DNA of 12,546 nt from Porphyromonadaceae bacterium. GTDB lineage: Bacteria; Bacteroidota; Bacteroidia; Bacteroidales; CAMTPD01. The position numbers were made by a program, and so were the translations under genes. The first letter of the stretch is position 1, and every line of letters starts with the position of its first letter. Under the pieces are notes generated by a model. That model was not told the DNA's origin, made no database searches, and saw nothing but the letters and a program-made list of their open reading frames with translations. The stretch lies in assembly GCA_003447595.1 (NCBI GenBank), contig DLYT01000146.1, forward strand, positions 1-12,546, given 5' to 3'. Shown one piece after another: positions 12,501 to 12,546 of this stretch.

Positions 12501-12526
12501 GGGTCATAATGGACCATTGTTGACCC
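12501..12526. repeat. Nested inverted repeat near the window end
   Basis: GGGTCA (12501-12506) pairs with TGACCC (12521-12526), and inside it AATGG (12508-12512) mirrors CCATT (12514-12518). It could be an operator or part of a structured leader for a gene beyond the window. No T run follows, so a terminator is unlikely. Confidence 0.4.
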
Positions 12527-12546
12527 ATTATTATCGCTTGTAAACC

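Overview
The window looks like a chromosomal segment from a Bacteroidales member (Bacteroides, Parabacteroides or Dysgonomonas type). The evidence is low G+C, promoters of the TAnnTTTG type, A-rich leaders instead of strong Shine-Dalgarno sites, and protein families typical of Bacteroidota: SAM-like tyrosine integrase, GYF_2/CD225, DUF2752 and a GH120-like beta-helix enzyme. I cannot name the species.

Region 1 (about 11-3796) is a small integrated element of about 3.77 kb that splits a host gene for a parallel beta-helix, probably GH120 beta-xylosidase-like, enzyme. The reading frame runs into the left junction (1-23, ...RDNNI) and resumes at the right junction (3780-4547, ...DNNIHDCKW). The two junctions share a 13-bp core. 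The element has four minus-strand genes: a tyrosine integrase, an excisionase-like helix-turn-helix protein, an unrecognised 152-residue protein, and a filamentous-phage gene II/X-type replication initiator. It also has integrase arm-type repeats at both ends, three 10-bp tandem iterons, and a 33-bp direct repeat flanking the replication gene at exactly 1000-bp spacing. That repeat resembles the gene II nick-site hairpin of filamentous phages. No coat, Zot, relaxase or transfer gene is present, so this is best read as a minimal integrative rolling-circle replicon or phage satellite.

Region 2 (4548-7963) is host chromosome: a small acidic protein, a fermentative D-lactate dehydrogenase (minus), an unrecognised 402-residue protein (plus), and a histidine-rich small outer-membrane barrel (minus). 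Convergent pairs are separated by strong two-way hairpin terminators.

Region 3 (8096-9931) is a plus-strand operon of three membrane proteins: GYF_2-CD225, DUF2752 and a CPBP (Abi) intramembrane protease. The genes overlap or are tightly spaced.

Region 4 (9941-12546) holds a minus-strand pair, nth (endonuclease III) followed by a 54-residue FeoB-associated-type Cys-rich membrane protein, and a divergently transcribed NCS2/AzgA-type purine permease. Each has a good Bacteroidota promoter. The permease ends in a classical terminator, and only a palindromic sequence follows before the window ends.
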